A DNA stretch of 64,000 nt from Planctomycetota bacterium (GTDB lineage Bacteria; Planctomycetota; Phycisphaerae; UBA1845; UTPLA1), in assembly GCA_015654675.1 (NCBI GenBank), contig JAATGM010000050.1:1-64000 (forward strand), written 5' to 3'. The position numbers were made by a program, and so were the translations under genes. This document shows, in pieces, positions 62,760 to 64,000 of the stretch. Each line of letters begins with the position of its first letter. Position 1 is the stretch's first letter. The notes under the pieces are model-generated. The model did not search any database. It was not told where the DNA came from and was given only the letters and a program-made list of their open reading frames with translations.

Positions 62760-63251
62760 TTAGACAAAGTGGCTGGGGTCGAATGCGGCCAGGACTTCGG
62801 CGTGGATGCGGCGTGGCCGGCCGGTTTGCATGTCGACGTAAGCCCATATATTCAGGGCTGTTGCGATGATTTTTCCGTCTTTGGGGCGAATGATCTCGTG
62901 GCGGCGATGGGCGGTGGCCTTTTCCAAGTAGCATAGCCAAGTCGCGCAGATCAGCTCGTCGCCGAGGCGGGCGGGCCGAAGGTAGCTGATTTCGTGGCGG
63001 CGGACCACAAACATTGCCTGCAATTTGTGGTAGGCGCTGGCGTTATATCCTAATTGGGCCGAATGCGCGATGGCGGCTTCGTTCATCCAGGCGAGGATGA
63101 CGACGTTTGAAGCATGGTCCTGTGCGTCAATGTGCTCCGGCATCACTTTCACCGGAAGCACAAACGGCCGATTAACCGAGAATTGGATTTGGCTTTGGCC
63201 GGTCATACGCGGGAGCTGATTCGCGGCCAGTGCAAATGTCAACTTCGTCAT
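62760..63251 (-). CDS. 4HBT (hotdog-fold) acyl-CoA thioesterase
   Basis: 163 residues from the ATG at 63251; an ATG at 63206 would also fit. The hotdog motif is clear: [20 protein letters not shown] (the Asp/His/Asn of the active helix), [16 protein letters not shown], and [20 protein letters not shown]. It hydrolyses a thioester, perhaps an acyl-CoA, in the cytoplasm. It is divergent from the pseudopilin gene and downstream of nothing obvious. Confidence 0.85.
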   Translation of the reverse strand: MTKLTFALAANQLPRMTGQSQIQFSVNRPFVLPVKVMPEHIDAQDHASNVVILAWMNEAAIAHSAQLGYNASAYHKLQAMFVVRRHEISYLRPARLGDELICATWLCYLEKATAHRRHEIIRPKDGKIIATALNIWAYVDMQTGRPRRIHAEVLAAFDPSHFV

Positions 63252-63264
63252 GCAGAGTCGTGCG

Positions 63265-63293
63265 TTAGCCATTGACCGGGCAAGCGTTATAAT
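63265..63293 (+). promoter_or_regulatory. Promoter for the second pseudopilin
   Basis: TATAAT at 63288-63293, a perfect -10, with TTAGCC at 63265-63270 as a weak -35 at 17 bases. It lies 25 bases upstream of the TTG start at 63319. Confidence 0.5.
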
Positions 63294-63318
63294 TAAGACA
63301 CAAGTCGGAGAGGTCGTC

Positions 63319-63945
63319 TTGAAACGCAGAGTCGGATTTACGCTGATTGAGCTGCTGGTGGTCATTGCCATCATTGCCGGGCTGATCGCGATCATCTTTC
63401 CCGCATTCGGGAAGGCCCGCGAGCGGAGCAAGATGACAAAATGCGCCAGCAACCTCCGCCAGATCGGCATTGGGTTTTCGTCCTACCTGCGCGAGAGTGG
63501 GGACGTGTACCCGTTTGCGTCATACATGCCGTCGATTGGTCCGGATCCGCTGGCGACGTCCGACCCGGTCATCAGGATCGCCGATGTGATGGAAATACAC
63601 GTCGGATCGGACAAGGCGTTTCAGTGCCCGCAGGACATGCTTCTCGCGTCCCGTGATAGAGAGGCACCGAACACCGCGAAGACCTATTTCGAGTCGGAAA
63701 AATCGAGCTATCAATATCGCGGTGCACTCGTGCCGCCATTCCCGGATCCTCCAATGCTGGCCGGCCATACGATGGACCAATTTCTGCAGGCGATCCAGCG
63801 TCGAAGCGAGAGGCAATATCAGGAAAGCATGGTTTGGATCATGAGCGATTATGACAATTTCCATGACCCAGATCGGCCTGACTCAAAGAACGCGCGACGA
63901 TATCTGTTTAATGACGGTCACGTCACGGAGTTCGAGAATTTCTAG
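63319..63945 (+). CDS. Pseudopilin with classic FTLIEL prepilin signal
   Basis: 208 residues from a TTG at 63319 with GGAG 8 bases upstream. The protein reads [20 protein letters not shown], so the prepilin peptidase would cut after Gly6, and the hydrophobic helix forms the pilus core. The C-terminal domain ends with [16 protein letters not shown], the H-containing end found in planctomycete pseudopilins. It may be part of a type II secretion or fibre system. The other pseudopilin in the window, at 38694, has Ala instead of Gly at the cut site. Confidence 0.8.
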   Translation: MKRRVGFTLIELLVVIAIIAGLIAIIFPAFGKARERSKMTKCASNLRQIGIGFSSYLRESGDVYPFASYMPSIGPDPLATSDPVIRIADVMEIHVGSDKAFQCPQDMLLASRDREAPNTAKTYFESEKSSYQYRGALVPPFPDPPMLAGHTMDQFLQAIQRRSERQYQESMVWIMSDYDNFHDPDRPDSKNARRYLFNDGHVTEFENF

Positions 63946-63954
63946 GAGCATGTC

Positions 63955-64000
63955 GTGATCAAACAATCCGACCAGGAAACATCGACGTCGAAGGTGAGAC
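63955..64000 (+). CDS. Start of an unknown gene cut by the window edge
   Basis: A GTG at 63955 with AGGAG 6 bases upstream begins a frame (VIKQSDQETSTSKVR) that stays open to the window end. It is 10 bases after the pseudopilin stop, so it is probably the next gene of the same unit. Nothing can be said about its product. Confidence 0.4.
   Translation, partial: MIKQSDQETSTSKVR

Overview
The window is a GC-rich chromosomal segment of a planctomycete-type bacterium, probably near Phycisphaerae. This placement is an inference from protein features, not from a marker gene. The features are a short membrane protein ending in the CGYDLTGN...CSECG zinc ribbon common in that group, large secreted proteins that end in dockerin-like GDxNxDG repeats, FTLIEL-type pseudopilins, and a PhaR/PhaC/PhaE storage system next to eukaryote-type glycogen enzymes. 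One tRNA-Asn(GTT) gene is present. I saw no rRNA genes and no CRISPR array.

Layout. Positions 1-4.9 kb are a decayed accessory zone: an IS5-type transposase 5' end, a relict of a second copy, a degenerate direct repeat with a 757 bp offset, a truncated terminase-small-subunit-like gene, a serine recombinase that has lost its catalytic half, and a small HTH gene. The zone stops at the 3' end of tRNA-Asn. From 5 to 14.8 kb lie two translationally coupled secreted amidohydrolases (the second has lost its metal ligands), sucD, two paralogous secreted proteins and a SulP anion transporter.

From 14.9 to 33.9 kb is the most interesting block. It holds a YgeW carbamoyltransferase, a fold-type II PLP enzyme, a carbamate kinase, a threonine-synthase-like enzyme, an SsnA aminohydrolase, a MocA cytidylyltransferase, a YgfK-like iron-sulfur protein, an XdhD-type molybdenum hydroxylase, XdhC, a LOG-family phosphoribohydrolase, and a separate three-subunit xanthine dehydrogenase-type enzyme. 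This is close to the gene content of the Escherichia coli ygeW-xdhD purine-catabolism locus, with additions and losses. The likely flow is purine hydroxylation, ring opening and deamination, release of carbamoyl phosphate, then ATP from carbamate kinase.

From 34.2 to 39.5 kb are a sensor kinase, an NtrC-type regulator, a coupled dockerin-like secreted protein and a pseudopilin. From 39.5 to 51.4 kb is a carbon-storage and central-metabolism block: phaB, phaC, phaE and phaA on the minus strand, diverging from phaR, which overlaps a GT3 glycogen synthase gene, followed by icd, a eukaryote-type branching enzyme, birA and gltA. From 51.5 to 64 kb come small proteins, three methyltransferases, an overlapping envelope operon (DUF4097-like lipoprotein, M50-like protease, PepSY protein), a DUF309 protein that overlaps that operon head to head, a large secreted beta-helix protein, an APC-type transporter, a 4HBT thioesterase and another pseudopilin.
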